From contig WNNJ02002246.1 in NCBI GenBank assembly GCA_012934845.2, positions 142,273-206,272 of the forward strand: a stretch of DNA of 64,000 nt, written 5' to 3'. This DNA is from Pomphorhynchus laevis (lineage: Eukaryota > Acanthocephala > Palaeacanthocephala > Echinorhynchida > Pomphorhynchidae). The translations under genes were made by a program, and so were the position numbers. Below the pieces are notes generated by a model. That model saw only the letters and a list, made by a program, of their open reading frames with translations, searched no databases and was not told the DNA's origin. Below, in pieces: positions 11,727 to 24,017 of the stretch; the first letter of the stretch is position 1, and every line of letters begins with the position of its first letter.

Positions 11727-13990
11727 CAGATATTTTACTCGACTTGTGAAGGTAGGAAGTGGTTAATTAGTCAATATGGAAGATAGAGCTGAGAGTGCAA
11801 GTCTCTTTAATTTTTTCTTTGTTGAAGAAACGCCATGAAAGACAACCACCTGCGATTTGGAGAAGTTTAAAATAAGATTGGATGGGGTCAGCTGGTCTGT
11901 TAATCTTTAAAAGAAGCAGGGGATGTCCAAGACTACATATTTGCACCTGTGACCAGAGAACAGGGCTGTGGTATCATCAGCGTATACCACAAGATGTTAA
12001 TCACGTTTAAAATTCTTGAATAGTACAATTGAGGCAGCAAGACATAAGATAGAAGAAAGTGGTGATCCTTGAGGCACACCCGCAATAGGGTAGAACTGAC
12101 ACGCATCAGGGTCGTCTTCATAGTAGAACCGTTTGGTGTACAGCAATATCTCCATCTTGTTAACAATTCTCGCAGGCAACCCGACGGACCTGAGAGAGGA
12201 GATAACGAAGGGAATGGATATCCGGTCAAATGCAGCTGAAACGTCAAGGAAAACAGCCACATCGAGTTAATGACTGTTATCCCGACAAAACTGATGCACT
12301 TCACCAATTGCTGAATGGACCGTGCTCCCTTTGACAAACCAATGAAAACTCGGTTGGATCAAGTTACTACTACTTAAATGATCGCAGATTCTACGCGCAA
12401 GCGCTTTTTCGTAGATGGAGATCAGGGAGTTTTGAATCGAAATAGACCGCAGGTATTTAGGACATGAAACCGGATTACGTTTTGGTAAAAACATTCTACT
12501 ATTAGATTATGTTTTCAATTCGTCAATTTCTCATTGATGCTGGTTATATCGGATGGTGATGCTAAAAGCATTGTGACGGCCACTTCTCTTCTTTGATCGG
12601 CTATCAAAAGCTGATAGACCGGAGAAGATAGTGGAGTGACGGATTTAGAGGTGCCATGAAGTGGACCCCAATAGTCAAGAATATCTGTAACAGATAAGTC
12701 CCTGCTCCTGAAGTCACCCCAATGCGGGATTGGTTGGGGAGATTGAGTGGCTCCATAGTTATGTATGGATAGTGATTCTTCCAAAACTCTGTCAAGACCA
12801 ATGCCCACAATCCTACCTAGTGTGAGGTGGGGTTATGTACGGAGTATAGTGGGAATAAATGTGCTTAGGGATGAATCGAGTAATGTCCTGGGGGAGACGG
12901 ATAGACCGCGTCTCTTGAAGGACTATGAGATCTCATCTCTACCGGATAGAAGTCTAAGGGCAGAATCACCTCCCGAATTCCACTGATGAATATTCAGTGA
13001 AAAAGGCTCACGAGTATTCTGCATTGCGTTAGGTTAGCTTTATGGGATTGGCTTGATCTAGATGGAGCTAGCGGCGGAAAGGTCGCCCTTTCCACCACAA
13101 GCCCCTACTATAGAAGACACTTGCCCACGGGCATTGTCTTCATTTCCATAAGTGCAACGGCTGCTTCTTCGGCCTTTGATTTTAATATTTTCTCTATCTT
13201 TAAAAGAGGTACTCTGTGTGAGGATGCTCCTATTTTCTTTGATTTCTTCAGGACCAGAGGGTCGGCTATTACTGGAGCGGTAAAAAATAAGGCAAGCTGT
13301 TTCTGGATCAAGCTCTCCAATTGCTTGAAGATTGCTTGTCTGATGGAGTCGACTAACCGGATGATGTCGTTATTAGTCATTCTACCCGCAACTGCTCTAA
13401 AAGTCACGGGGTTATCTATTTTTATTGGGGTGGGAGGAGCGGTGGCGGGGACAATACAGTTTGAAGTTCGTACACTTCTTGGACCACGCAGAATGGGCTC
13501 TTCCACAATTTAAACGTTTGGGTAAGGAGGAGCACTTTCCGCTAACTTGCGGGCAATTCGTTAGGCCGCATACCCCACAAGACTTCTTAACACATTAGGA
13601 GCCCCAGTGACCCCATTCGTGGTAACCATTGCAGTGCGGGTAAGTTAGCTCGTCAGTGCTTATGAGTTTAAACAATAGGTTATGCCCCAGAAAGGGGTTA
13701 CAGGCGGCTTTTGTTAGGATCTCAGCATTATCAATGGAAGAGGACGCAAAAGCTTTTGGGAGAGGAAGACCGTTCTTCCCAGTCACGGACCGGAAGTTTG
13801 TTAATCTAAATCATCTCTTTAAAGACTCAATATCCTTCTCATCCAGGTGGTGAGGAAGATTCGAAATTTTGATGGAAGCTTGGAGAGGTTTAAATTGTAC
13901 TGTACCAAGATTTATTAATTCGTTGTGCAAAAAGGTTTCATACTCCTTCGCAAGGCCCCAGGAAACGAAGGAGATATTGATTTCAGCTTC
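11727..13990 (-). mobile_element. Decayed Jockey-type LINE (ORF1, endonuclease and RT relics)
   Basis: Read on the minus strand, 13990-13600 gives an ORF1 segment (NLPHHLDEKDIESL, then VTGKNGLPLPKAF) ending in LTYPHCNGYHEWGHWGS, the expected place for the zinc-knuckle region of Jockey ORF1. Positions 13506-13108 are a Lys- and Glu-rich ORF1 segment. Positions 12990-12520 hold scrambled endonuclease pieces (HQWNSGG matches the usual start). Positions 12494-11997 hold RT blocks: YLRSISI, then FLDVSAAFDRI, then GVPQGSPLSSILC. Several frameshifts and stops interrupt the coding, and the interval is far shorter than a full element, so internal deletions are certain. The 3' part (11727-11815) recurs at 5707-5806. 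Confidence 0.8.
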
Positions 13991-14304
13991 AAAATAGCGT
14001 ACTTAGTGGAATAGGACTCTATTATTTTATTTTTCAGTAAACTGACACAGGAATATGTTAAATAGCTTAGAGGTAATTGGGGGAAGTTTCCCAATTACCT
14101 CTTTTACAGTAGATGGTAACAAACTACTTACCTTGTTTGATATTGTCGATGAAATTACCTGCATTTTGCTTGTTTCGTAGTCTTTTGCAGCTTCGAAACG
14201 TTCATTGCACAGCAACTTAAAAAAATCTCTTTGTAAAGAAAAAGCATGCACGCGAACAATACAGTATGCTCATAAAAACATAAATCACTTGATTACTTGC
14301 ATGC

Positions 14305-17300
14305 TGAAATTAAATAAATAAATAAATATTTTCTTAATAGTAAGATAACACAAGGCAACAGAACAGAACACAACACATCAGCCAGTACATTAGGCAACGT
14401 TCGATACAAAGCAGAACCATAAGGCTGCGACGAGGAAAGATTGGAGACCGTAGTTATTGTAGTAATTGGGAACTTGAAAAAATAGGGAATGACGGGGTGC
14501 AGCGATATATAGTTGGAGCGAGTGTTGTCTAAGAAAGGAAGGTTGATGAACGATGGGGGCGACAGCAAAGAGACGAAAAGTGACGAGAAGAAGGCGGAGT
14601 TAGATGTGGATGTGTGTGATAAACCAACAGGGGCTTTATTATGCAATCTATAATACAATAACAATTAATAAGTTAGTCAGCTAATCTGTATTAAATGTAC
14701 TACAATCATCCCCTCTGTAGAAATCCTTCAGATACTGTGGAGATCTTCGTACTCTTCTTGATCGTTCCATGTGATCGGTCCTCGTTGACTGTTCGAGTAA
14801 CGACAACGTGTCACTACTGGTCGATGTGTTTTGTTCCTCCTCCGGTTCAGATCTGTTTGGCGGATTTACACGCTGATGAATGGTCGGGGATTAGTGGCGG
14901 TTGTGATACGTAACACGGCTCCATGATCTCTGGCGTAGCTTGGGCATTGTTTTCAGTACTTTGATTGATACCCTCGTCATCGATCTCGATTTCTGCCACA
15001 GGCCAGGGAGCCAAATCTCGTGTTAAAACTGTAGATATGTGCCAACTACTAAGTCTAACCACCGCATAATTATGATTAGATTCCAGGAGTTCCGCGTGAG
15101 TTATATGCGGAATATATTTACTTCCGTCCCTCTGCATACGTCGGATAAGAATTGGTCCGGGTGATAATAACCACGACAGTAATGACTTTCCCGTTGATGA
15201 TCCTCGGTCGTATGCAAACAGTCGCTCGTGAAGAGTTGAGTTAGTAGCAGTGCATAGTAGAGTCCGGAGTGAATTGAGAACTTCTGGTAGCACAGACTCC
15301 CATGATCCGATGGGCAACTTAGCATCAATCGTGACCAACTGTACTGCACGCCAAATGGATCCATTCAAACGTTCACACTGTCCATTGCCTCTGTGATTGA
15401 ATGCTGATGTATTGATTGTCACAATATTTAATGTAGATGCAAACTGCTTGAATTCCCCGGTCGGAATTGATCGACTTCGGTGTTCCAAACAGATAAAACA
15501 CGCCATTCAAGGACGACATCGCTGATTCAGTCGACGTATTTTGACAGAGAAGCATCCATGGAAAGCGTGAATATTCATCTATCACTGTCAGAATGTATTT
15601 ATTCTTAGTGGAACTAGGTAATGGACTCTTGAAGTCAATTAACAATCGCTCAAACGGCTTTGTAGATTTTATTAATGTTGCTATCGGGGTCGGTAGAATC
15701 TCAGTTTTACTAGCGCGCAAACTTGGCAATTTTCACAAACCACACGGACATCGTCTAGCGAGAATGGTAAATTTTTTACCTTTATATAATGCAGCATTCG
15801 GTCTGCCCTGGATGGCGAGGGTCTCTATGAAGTCTAACCAGCGAATTCAGTGGTTTTGCTATAGCTGAACAAGTCAAACGTGACAGAGCATCAGCTACCA
15901 GGTTTTCGCTTCCTAGGCGGTAGATAATTTCAAATCGAAACTGCGAAAGTTCTAGTCTCCAGCGCTATATCTTCTCATTCTTAATCCTACTTGAATGTGA
16001 GGACATCATAAACGACACCGATCGTTAATCTGTAATAATCTGGAACGGATGTCCCAACAGATAATGACGCCATTCCCGGATCGATTCAATGATAGCTAAA
16101 GTTTCTAATTCGATGGCCGGATATCGTTTCTATGCTTTAGATAGTACACGTGTGAAGAACGCGAATGGTCGACCACGTTGACTGAGTGTTGCAGAAATTG
16201 CAATTTTCGAGGCATCCGTCCCGACTTCGTACGGCAGTTCTTCGCTTATGCTTGAACGACAAGTTACCAGGAGATCCGATTTAATATCATTTAGGCTAGC
16301 CAATGCAGATTCACTCAATAGAAATTCTCGACATTCTGCGAATTTTCGAATTCTATCAGCAAAATGAGGTATCAATCAGCAATAGTAAGTTAAAAGTCCT
16401 AATATATGTTGATGACCATAAGTATCCAATGGAGCTTGAAGCGCGATATGTGGAGCGAGTCTTTTGGGATCGGGTTTTACGATGCCTCCAGCTATGCATT
16501 GAATCATTACGCATATTGATTCGGATGCAAACGAGCTTTTCGACTCATTCATAGTTATATTGTATGCATGAGGCACTTTCAAGAAACGTTAAAGATTGCA
16601 GTTGTGTTCTTGTCTATCTTTACCAACAACTATTACATTTCTAAATACGTAAACACTCCTTGTACATGTTTGTGTTGTATTAAAGAATTAATCACGCGTT
16701 GGAACACGGCTACTCCATTGGTTAGGGCAAGGGGAATTCGTTTATATTCGTATAACCCTCCTCTCGCTTTAAACGCCGTGTATTCTCGTTATGATTGGAG
16801 AATTGATATTTGGTTGTATGTGTCCTTCATGTCCAGACATGTAAATCTTTGGTTATTTAAATTTTTGGTTAAAATCTTTGGTTATTTAAACTAACAATTG
16901 TCTAATAAATTATGATAAACCAACAGGGCTTTATTAGACAATCTATAATAAAATAACAATTAATAAGTTAGTCAGCTAATCTGTATTAAATGTACTACAA
17001 TGTGGATGGTTGGCCAGGATAGTTAGGCAAGATGTGTGGATGTGTGGTCGAAGCGACGGAGACGTAGGAGCACTCGAACGGCGTTGTTGATAATGTGTTG
17101 TAGGGGTAGGATGATGAATTTTGGAGAATTTGTGAAACGGATGAGGCAGTAATCGATCTTAGGGAAAAGAAGCGATGAAATATGAGACATACAAGAACGG
17201 AAGTCGATAAGGTAGTGGATACGGTGGATGTCACGGATAATTAATTCGACGAAAGAACCTAATCACGGACGAAGTGTTAAAGGGAAAGGTGATCATCGAA

Positions 17301-18056
17301 ATTGAAGCCTAAGAAAGTGAGATTGTGGACTATGGGGATAATTGATGAGCAAAAGATACAGTGTGAGGAGATATGTTAAGTTGATGGGAAAGGATCCACA
17401 TTATTCAGGACTTGTCGATGTTTGAACGAGCTGAAGATGGGAGAGACGTTTGTAGATAAAAGAAAGACAGTTCGAGGCAAATATGCCGATATCGTGTATG
17501 CGATTGGCGGATGCTTGAACATGGATGAGTATGTGATCGGCGTATTGCATGATGTAAACTAGTAAGGTTTGGTAAACGGAGAGAGATCTCCAAGCAGAAG
17601 AGAGAAAAGCAGGGGACCTAACATTGAACTTTGTGGGAACCCGCAGAAAATAGGGATGGGAGGGTAGGATGATGAATTTAAAATCGTGAAAAGAAAGGCC
17701 GGATAGATATGAGTCAAACCATGCTACGAAGGAGGAAGAAAACCGTAATTATAACGAAGGCGAGACAGAAGGATGGAGTGGTCGACAATTTGGAAGGCGG
17801 AGGAGAGATGGAGGGAGATGAGAACACTATATAGAGCCTTGTCATGAGAAATGAGCTGGTTGTTGTAAACACTCAATCAATCGATTTCAGTTGAGTGATT
17901 ATAGCGGAAAGCGGATTGGAGAATAGGATACAGATTGGATGAAGAGAGATAAACGTTGATCTGTATAAAGATACGGTGTTCTTAGAGCATAGAAAGAGTA
18001 GGGAGAAGTGAAATGGGGGCGATAGCTTAAAGGATAGGCGGTGCTGACCTATGTTC
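14305..18056 (-). mobile_element. CR1/L2-like LINE copy D, 3' half, split by a gypsy insertion
   Basis: The LINE matches copies A-C below. Positions 17005-18056 correspond to RT and C-terminal sequence, with the same DNA words as 43.0-43.8 kb in copy B. Positions 14305-14609 continue it to the 3' end, where a short AAATAAATAAAT tail lies on the plus strand. The two parts are separated by the LTR element at 14615-16999, which duplicated ATGTG (14610-14614 and 17000-17004). Deleting the insert and one ATGTG gives a sequence collinear with 42.8 kb in copy B. No long frame remains, so the copy is old. It is 5' truncated at 18056, where another repeat begins. Confidence 0.85.
14615..16999 (-). mobile_element. 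Ty3/gypsy-type LTR element fossil nested in LINE D
   Basis: Short LTRs lie at 14615-14704 and 16911-16999, beginning TGTGATAAACC or TATGATAAACC and ending TACTACA. They differ at about five positions in 90, so this is an older insertion than the one at 49.9 kb. A 5-bp target duplication, ATGTG, flanks the element. The interior runs on the minus strand and shows RNase H (TDASKIAISATLSQ) and integrase sequence, including the C-terminal part with TLHERLF. The element is short for its class and broken in many places, roughly ten or more. Confidence 0.85.
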
Positions 18057-19650
18057 AAAATACCTTTATGATATTATTAATGTTATTAATAATCTTGTAT
18101 TATTAGTCTTGCTTCTATTGTTAACGATTTTTCTTATGTCTTATCATTTGCCTGAACTTTTCTACTTTACATTTATACATCCTCAGCAAATATTAATCGC
18201 ATTAAATTTTCCTTTAGCGGGAAATGAAGTTGTCACTGTAGACCTTGGACATCAATATTTGAACTTCATATTTCCCTTTGTAAAATAAAAAGCAACCATC
18301 AAAACAATATCCCATGAATACTACATAATCTGTTAACAATGATAAATTAGCTGTTTAATCATCAACATCAAATCATGAATTTCGTCTTCGGTTTTAGATA
18401 CTAGCTCTTCTATGTCGAAATTCTCACAAATCATTTACATCTAATGTTCCTTAATCCAACCGTGTTTCCAAAACTTCATCCGAAATAAGCGGTATTATTT
18501 CGCCAATGCACTCGTCAAATTATTCTTATCCAACTCGTAGTCTAAATTTGTCTGCAATAGAATATTTAAGCTTACTTGGATCAATTTTACAGATTCCCAA
18601 CGTCAACGACAACTTTTCCCTCACGTCGAGGTACTCGACTCCTCTTCCGTTAAAAACTGTCTCGATGCTGATGTCTCTGTGTTGCGATGTCTCCTTTTCA
18701 TAATCCTACTTGTAGTAATTCATATATCTTTAATGACACCTCTCCTATTTCTACACATCGTCATACATCAAGCGTTTCTTCTTCCCACTCGGCTCGTCAT
18801 CCACTCTTACCAAATTTGAAATATATCATGGGATGTTTTCCAACTAACGTATTGAAATCTTACAGTCACTCATTTTTATCTTATTTGTGCAATGTTTTCA
18901 ATTCGTCAATTCCTCGTTCATAATATCCTGATTATTTTAAACTCTTAATATATATTCAGCCATTGATGTTATTGGCCATCAAATTGTTCTCGATTGATCA
19001 TAAAATTCGTTTCACTTCGTTATCGATACGGTTTTAATCGGGTGTTATCAAATGTCACCCAGGTACGCCTTTGGGGTACCTAAGCTATCTCGGGATTGGT
19101 CTTCTTTTCAAAAGGACGTCCCCCAGAGCAAAGACTAAGGTTCCTGAAGCTCCTTGTCTCTAGTTTACCCAGCATAGGCCGTTCCGATTGGATTCTTCTG
19201 GAGGAGAAACACCCCGGGTGGTTCAGTCGGAGAGAGGCGTGTTGGATAGGTTGGGGGCTCAGATCCCCATGGATTTGAGGCCATAATTCTTGAAGAAAAC
19301 GGGCTGCAGTTGAAGAATGGCAATCATCTATGAAAAAGATTTGATGAAGATTTAGACTGTAACTGTCGTTTTGTATTTATTCTATTTATCCTGCATGCTT
19401 ATTTATTTATTAATAAAATCTATTATTATTAAATTTGTCCTTTTTGTATTTAACTCATAGATTATTTATACTTAAATATAATTTACTTTTTCATCTATTT
19501 ATCAAATCACTTATGACGTACCTCAAAGTTTTGTTCTCAACTCTGCTCTTTACACCTGTTGGTGACCTAACACATATAACATCTCAGAATGGTTTTCGTT
19601 TAATTCAATATGAATATGACATCGAACTGTATGCAGACTGTGATCCTTAG
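18057..19650 (+). mobile_element. Decayed CR1-like LINE, copy H1
   Basis: RT-like remnants lie in order on the plus strand: FPTNVLKSYSHSFLS with LCNVFNSSIP near 18840-18915, an IDHQI-like stretch near 18980, and IELYADCD near 19620-19645, in the place of the catalytic YADD box. The region is full of stops and frameshifts. Between the RT pieces, 19040-19290 holds a GC-richer insert that also occurs at 28440-28680 and partly at 5.6 kb. Positions 18057-19490 are nearly the same as 27388-28880. Confidence 0.6.
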
Positions 19651-19689
19651 TCCGTGAATGACCCCACAAACACAGTTTATTACTGCTTA

Positions 19690-20385
19690 AATCATCTCTA
19701 CAGGCTTTTGAAGTGATTATGTTTTATAATATGAAATAATATAACGTGGAGAATATCTAATTCTTTGTCTGATCTGAACATTTTAAACATTTAATTTTCA
19801 CGACGTAAACCACTAAATACTCTTTGAGTGTTACTGCATCATTGACATTTGTTCAATTAAAAAATCTTTACTTATATTTTTACAAAACTCAAATTTATAT
19901 TTTTATTTTAGTTGGCTTGTAAATGACAGATATTCGGATTTGTTACTTTAAAAATCTTCTTTTCTTTATATATTTAAAGGGACATGTTATTTATTGATAA
20001 ATTTTAATAAATTTATTTACTGAATCGTATTTAGAAACTGGATCATCTAGAATTCATAAAATACATAATGTTTATTTCTTAAATCATCTCTACAGGCTTT
20101 TGAAGTGACTATGTTTTATTATAAATATTAAGAATATAATTTTATGTGGAGAACTTCTCATTCTTTGTATGGACAAAACATTTTAATATCTTTAAAATAG
20201 TTTGATCAGAATTTTTATATCTTCAGCAATTTTAATGTCATTGACCATCAAATTCTTCGATTAAAAAATAAAAATCTTTACTCTTATATTTTTACAGAAC
20301 TCGAATTTATAAATATTGACATTTTAGTGGACTTGTAAGTGATAGAGCGTAATATTTGTTACTTCAAAAATATTTTTCTTCTTTT
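19690..20385. repeat. Tandem repeat, unit about 390 bp, array 1
   Basis: CTTAAATCATCTCTACAGG occurs at about 19687 and 20077. The following words recur in the same order (TTTTGAAGTGA, then GTGGAGAA, then TTATATTTTTACA, then GACTTGTAA or GGCTTGTAA). The same unit makes array 2 at 28.92-29.58 kb. Confidence 0.7.
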
Positions 20386-20399
20386 TATCTTTATTTGAC

Positions 20400-22120
20400 G
20401 GAACTATAATACACTTTTATATTTAGAGTTTATCAAAAACACTGGATTTGTCCAAATATGAAATTTAAATATTTCAGCAACTACTGCTTTTGAAATATTC
20501 TTCGTGAACAAGTATTTTTGTTCATTAAGATGACATTAGCACTCGTTGAAAAATCATGGAAAACTTTACATCATATACAAACAAATTGAAAATTAGATTA
20601 TATTTTACCTAAAATTTACTTTCTGCATATTAACCAATCGTAACCTTATAATACATGCATTCTCAGAATCATTTACGAATAATGTATTGTTCAGTTTTAT
20701 TTTGAAATCAATATACACGGTCATTGAAATCTTACATGCATCGGTACCTATCAACAATCGCACAACATTACGAGCGATTCGGTATTGTTATTAAACTTGA
20801 TTGACAAAAGTATTTAAACCTAGAATTAAATCAATTGAACTCAATATAATAGCAAAATATATTAGCGAAAATTTAAAATCAAAAGAATATTAACTCCTTT
20901 ATTATTAGGAATTATTAATTTTTGTTTATGAAAATAACATCAATACTTGCTGAAATACTGTGAAAAAACTTTTTATTTTATATTATTTTTTATAATAATG
21001 AAGGTCGTTAAAAATTTCCCCTCTTAGCTCTTATATTCTTAAGAATATAGAAATTTTCTTTGTTATTTCACCAAGAATATTTCTGTTATGCAAACAAGAT
21101 GAATTTTGGTTATATATATTTATATTTATATAAATATATTTTTATATTTATATTTATTTTGATAAATTTATACATGAAGAAAACAGTACTTGCCGAAATA
21201 TACTAAGAAATTTACTCTTACAAAGATAAAAATCCAGCTAATTCGCTTTTAAAAAAATAGGACAATATATTACTTATAATTTAAATATTACATACATTGT
21301 CTAATTGTAACTTGTACGAAAATGTACTTCGGATCATGGGCAAATAGTGCATTATCCACTTCTATTTTGGATTTGATATGCACGCGAACATATAAACTTA
21401 CTAGCCTAGTTATCTCCAAACGATCATACTGCATTACAAGCGAGCCGAGCTCGCCATTAAACTTAATTTAAACGCGAAAATTAAATCAAATAAATTCGAG
21501 TATTATGCCAAAATTCGATTGCACTTCATGGATATCATATAATTATTGTTGTCACGTTTAGTTTAAAATAAAATTTTATTTTATTAAATATAATTTTAAA
21601 TTGCATTTCCAAACTTAATTTTCTTCTCAGTTATAGAATTGGAAAGATTTTTAGAAGTTATCTCAGATAGTATCTTTCTCCGATACAAGGATAGTTCTTT
21701 TCAAGATTAATCCATAAACGAAGACCACATAAAAACAAAAGCAGCTTGTTAATATCAGACAAACGGATCTTTGTTTATATTCAATAATGACTGCTTTAAT
21801 ATACAGGAAATCAAATTTATTTTTCTACATATTAAATATATTATATTCTTATTTTCAATGCTTTCTTATCCAGTTATATATATTTCGATACCAGATTGAA
21901 CCAACATTAATACGGTCAATAATAAATAATCATGATCAATTATTAAATATTTCAAATTTTGCAAGTAGCAAAGCATGAAAAAATGTGAGATATTTAATAA
22001 CCACAATTCGTTATTAATGATTATCTGGTATCATAATATTAAAGCAAATCAATTTTTGTTTGGAAATGGCCTTCGTGAAATTGAGGTCTCTGGAAGAACT
22101 CAAGTTTAGAAAAATAATAA
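20400..22120. other. AT-rich spacer with very diverged repeats
   Basis: There is no gene. Segments near 20600-20880 and 21240-21540 share word order (taaccaatcgtaac / ctaattgtaact, then agtgcattat or aatgtattgt, then ggtca / cacgcgaac, then cgagc), which suggests an old tandem duplication with a period of about 640 bp. An open stretch at 21787-21978 is leucine- and isoleucine-rich by composition only. Confidence 0.4.
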
Positions 22121-22126
22121 AGTCAG

Positions 22127-22139
22127 TTTATTCTTTATT
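22127..22139 (-). terminator. Two overlapping-range poly(A) signals for the zinc-finger gene
   Basis: AATAAA occurs twice on the minus strand (22139-22134 and 22132-22127), about 85-95 bases below the stop codon at 22223. That is the expected place for 3' end formation and supports 22223 as the real end of a transcribed gene. Confidence 0.6.
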
Positions 22140-22222
22140 ATACAAAAACCTAAAGCACATTAAAAAATAGAGTAAAATCTTTTATCTAAGGATTATATTT
22201 ACAATGCACTAAAATGTTACTG

Positions 22223-23707
22223 TTAAGTTTGATCATCAAATACGCAATTCTTGAACAGTTCATTGAAATTAGCAGGTTCATTTATGTACCAGAAAATTGA
22301 TTTAGCTGAATACTTAGTATTCTGGATTAATTTTCTACAATCGTCTGAGCTCACATCCGCAAGCTGACAATTTGGACGATCTTCAAATATACCCAACTCA
22401 TCACAATGTTTATCCTCATGATTGATAGCATTTAAACATCTAACAGCACGAAGGTAATTACAACACTTTATAGCGCAAGCAAGTTCCAGTATTTCGTGTG
22501 TGGTTAGAACTGCAAGTTGGCTTGTTCTTTGAAGAGCTTGTTGCAATGTATGAACACATATACCTGGTTCATATTGAATCCAACTACATAACAAACTACA
22601 TAGTGTATGCAGTGACCGTGTGTTAACTTCGTTATTGACAAAACACCAAGGCTTTACATGTTCAGACGGTGTATTTGAGATTTCATCAATAAGTGATGTA
22701 ACTTTTATAGGATGCCACGTAAACTGCTTAGGAAGTGTGTAGATATTGGACAACACAATATCTGATTCAGATGTGAAGTCAGTGCAAACTTTTGTTTTCG
22801 AAGTCTTGTCACTACTGGACTTTGAAGGGCGTATTATTACATTCTGGTGAAATGTCTGCATGTGTATTTTCAAATTGTTCATTGAACTGAAATACTTTTT
22901 GCAGCGATGGCAATAATGGTCTCCTTCTAACAGTGCAACACTTATCTCGTTACGTAACATTTTGTCGGCTTTTTGCCCTCCCCTCGTATTCAAATCATTA
23001 GAACAGAACTTTGATTCTTTTGATCTTCCTAATTCTTGACACTTTGTTAATAACGCATTGACAAAATCGATTGAACTAATTTGCTTAGTAGCCAACCGGT
23101 CCAAATCATCACGTAGATCAAGTGAATATATACGATCAGGGCATCTCACAAGTTTCGTGCTATCATTCTTATTTCTATTAATGTTGCTGTCATCGGTACT
23201 GCAATTGCTATTAAGAGTTATCAGCTTTTTCGTGTTCCATTTCGCTTCATCTTCCTTGCTTAAACGTTCTGGGCACGCACATATCCGAAGCAATATCTTT
23301 TCCATAGTCATGCGGATGTCCCAACCGAATAGTTCCCGTGTGGATAGACTCAACAACTGTTGATGGCGTCGGTCTTCTGCAGTTTGGTAAGGCGTTTCAA
23401 CAATTAATCCCCGATTACAGCATAACATGCGTACCAGATTGTTACCATAATCAAAATTACGTAAAGCTGACCAAATATCACTGCGGCTCGGGTCCTCTGG
23501 CAAATTACTATATTCGTCGTCATCAAATTTAGCAGAATTTGATGTATACAATGGTCCAAACATAAGTTGATCTATTTGACGCATACTTAGGCGAATAAGT
23601 CGCAATGTTAATAAACCACGGTCATCATGCAGTGAATTTACATGAACAATTCTTCTTGACTTAGGATAACCCGAATGCGGTTGGTCGATTACGAAGAATT
23701 TAAACAA
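22223..23707 (-). CDS. C2H2 zinc-finger protein, 3' coding exon, family unknown
   Basis: The open frame covers about 494 codons and stops at TAA (22223-22225). Its first codons follow an in-frame TGA and have no ATG, so this is a downstream exon. The true acceptor probably lies in the first 20 codons (for example TATCCTAAG near 23662). One classical C2H2 finger occurs near residues 264-290: CHRCKKYFSS, then HMQTFH (C-x2-C-x12-H-x4-H). N-terminal to it is a well-ordered acidic and arginine-rich region containing LTLRLIRLSMRQIDQLMFG and RELFGWDIRMTMEKILLRIC. C-terminal to it is a helical, Cys-rich part with LHTLCSLLCSWIQ and THEILELACAIKCC. I do not recognise either flanking domain. Nuclear, DNA- or chromatin-linked function is inferred only from the finger and from the AT-hook exon upstream on the same strand. 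Confidence 0.75.
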   Translation of the reverse strand: MFKFFVIDQPHSGYPKSRRIVHVNSLHDDRGLLTLRLIRLSMRQIDQLMFGPLYTSNSAKFDDDEYSNLPEDPSRSDIWSALRNFDYGNNLVRMLCCNRGLIVETPYQTAEDRRHQQLLSLSTRELFGWDIRMTMEKILLRICACPERLSKEDEAKWNTKKLITLNSNCSTDDSNINRNKNDSTKLVRCPDRIYSLDLRDDLDRLATKQISSIDFVNALLTKCQELGRSKESKFCSNDLNTRGGQKADKMLRNEISVALLEGDHYCHRCKKYFSSMNNLKIHMQTFHQNVIIRPSKSSSDKTSKTKVCTDFTSESDIVLSNIYTLPKQFTWHPIKVTSLIDEISNTPSEHVKPWCFVNNEVNTRSLHTLCSLLCSWIQYEPGICVHTLQQALQRTSQLAVLTTHEILELACAIKCCNYLRAVRCLNAINHEDKHCDELGIFEDRPNCQLADVSSDDCRKLIQNTKYSAKSIFWYINEPANFNELFKNCVFDDQT

Positions 23708-23888
23708 TCAAATACCGTCGAAAATGCAATATATTAATGAAAAACTTACAGATATCAAAAATCACAAACCAAATTTTATACTAAAACGAATCGTAATTGA
23801 TATTTACCTTATCTATTACCGAAATATCTCTAAAAGGACATTTCTTGTTCCATAACCGGGATGCTTACCCCGTATAAACATTTTAAAC

Positions 23889-24017
23889 CTGAGTGTTTAT
23901 CTTATATACACCTCGGTTACATCTCCGGTCATAAACAGACAAGAACGATAGCTCCTCTCTTTGCTTAAGATTTAAACACTCATAACCGGATGTTTCACCA
24001 GGTGGTACATCACTTAA
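23889..24017 (-). CDS. Candidate internal exon (43 codons)
   Basis: The segment is bounded by a good acceptor (TATAGTTTCAG, AG at 24019-24018) and a possible donor (CAG|GTTTAA, GT at 23888-23887). It is open in one frame, giving a hydrophilic stretch that includes SDVPPGETSGYEC and FLSVYDRRCNRGVYK. Two more minus-strand donors, AAG|GTAAAT near 23805 and ATCT|GTAAGT near 23747, lie between it and the zinc-finger exon, so further small exons are possible. I found no fully phase-consistent chain. Confidence 0.3.

Noticed and set aside
13121-13513. Plus-strand open frame opposite the Jockey-type ORF1 segment
   Set aside because: The minus-strand reading has the family signature; this is its antisense shadow.
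21787-21978. Leucine/isoleucine-rich open stretch that looks like a membrane segment
   Set aside because: AT-rich sequence gives such residues by composition, and there is no splice or family support.
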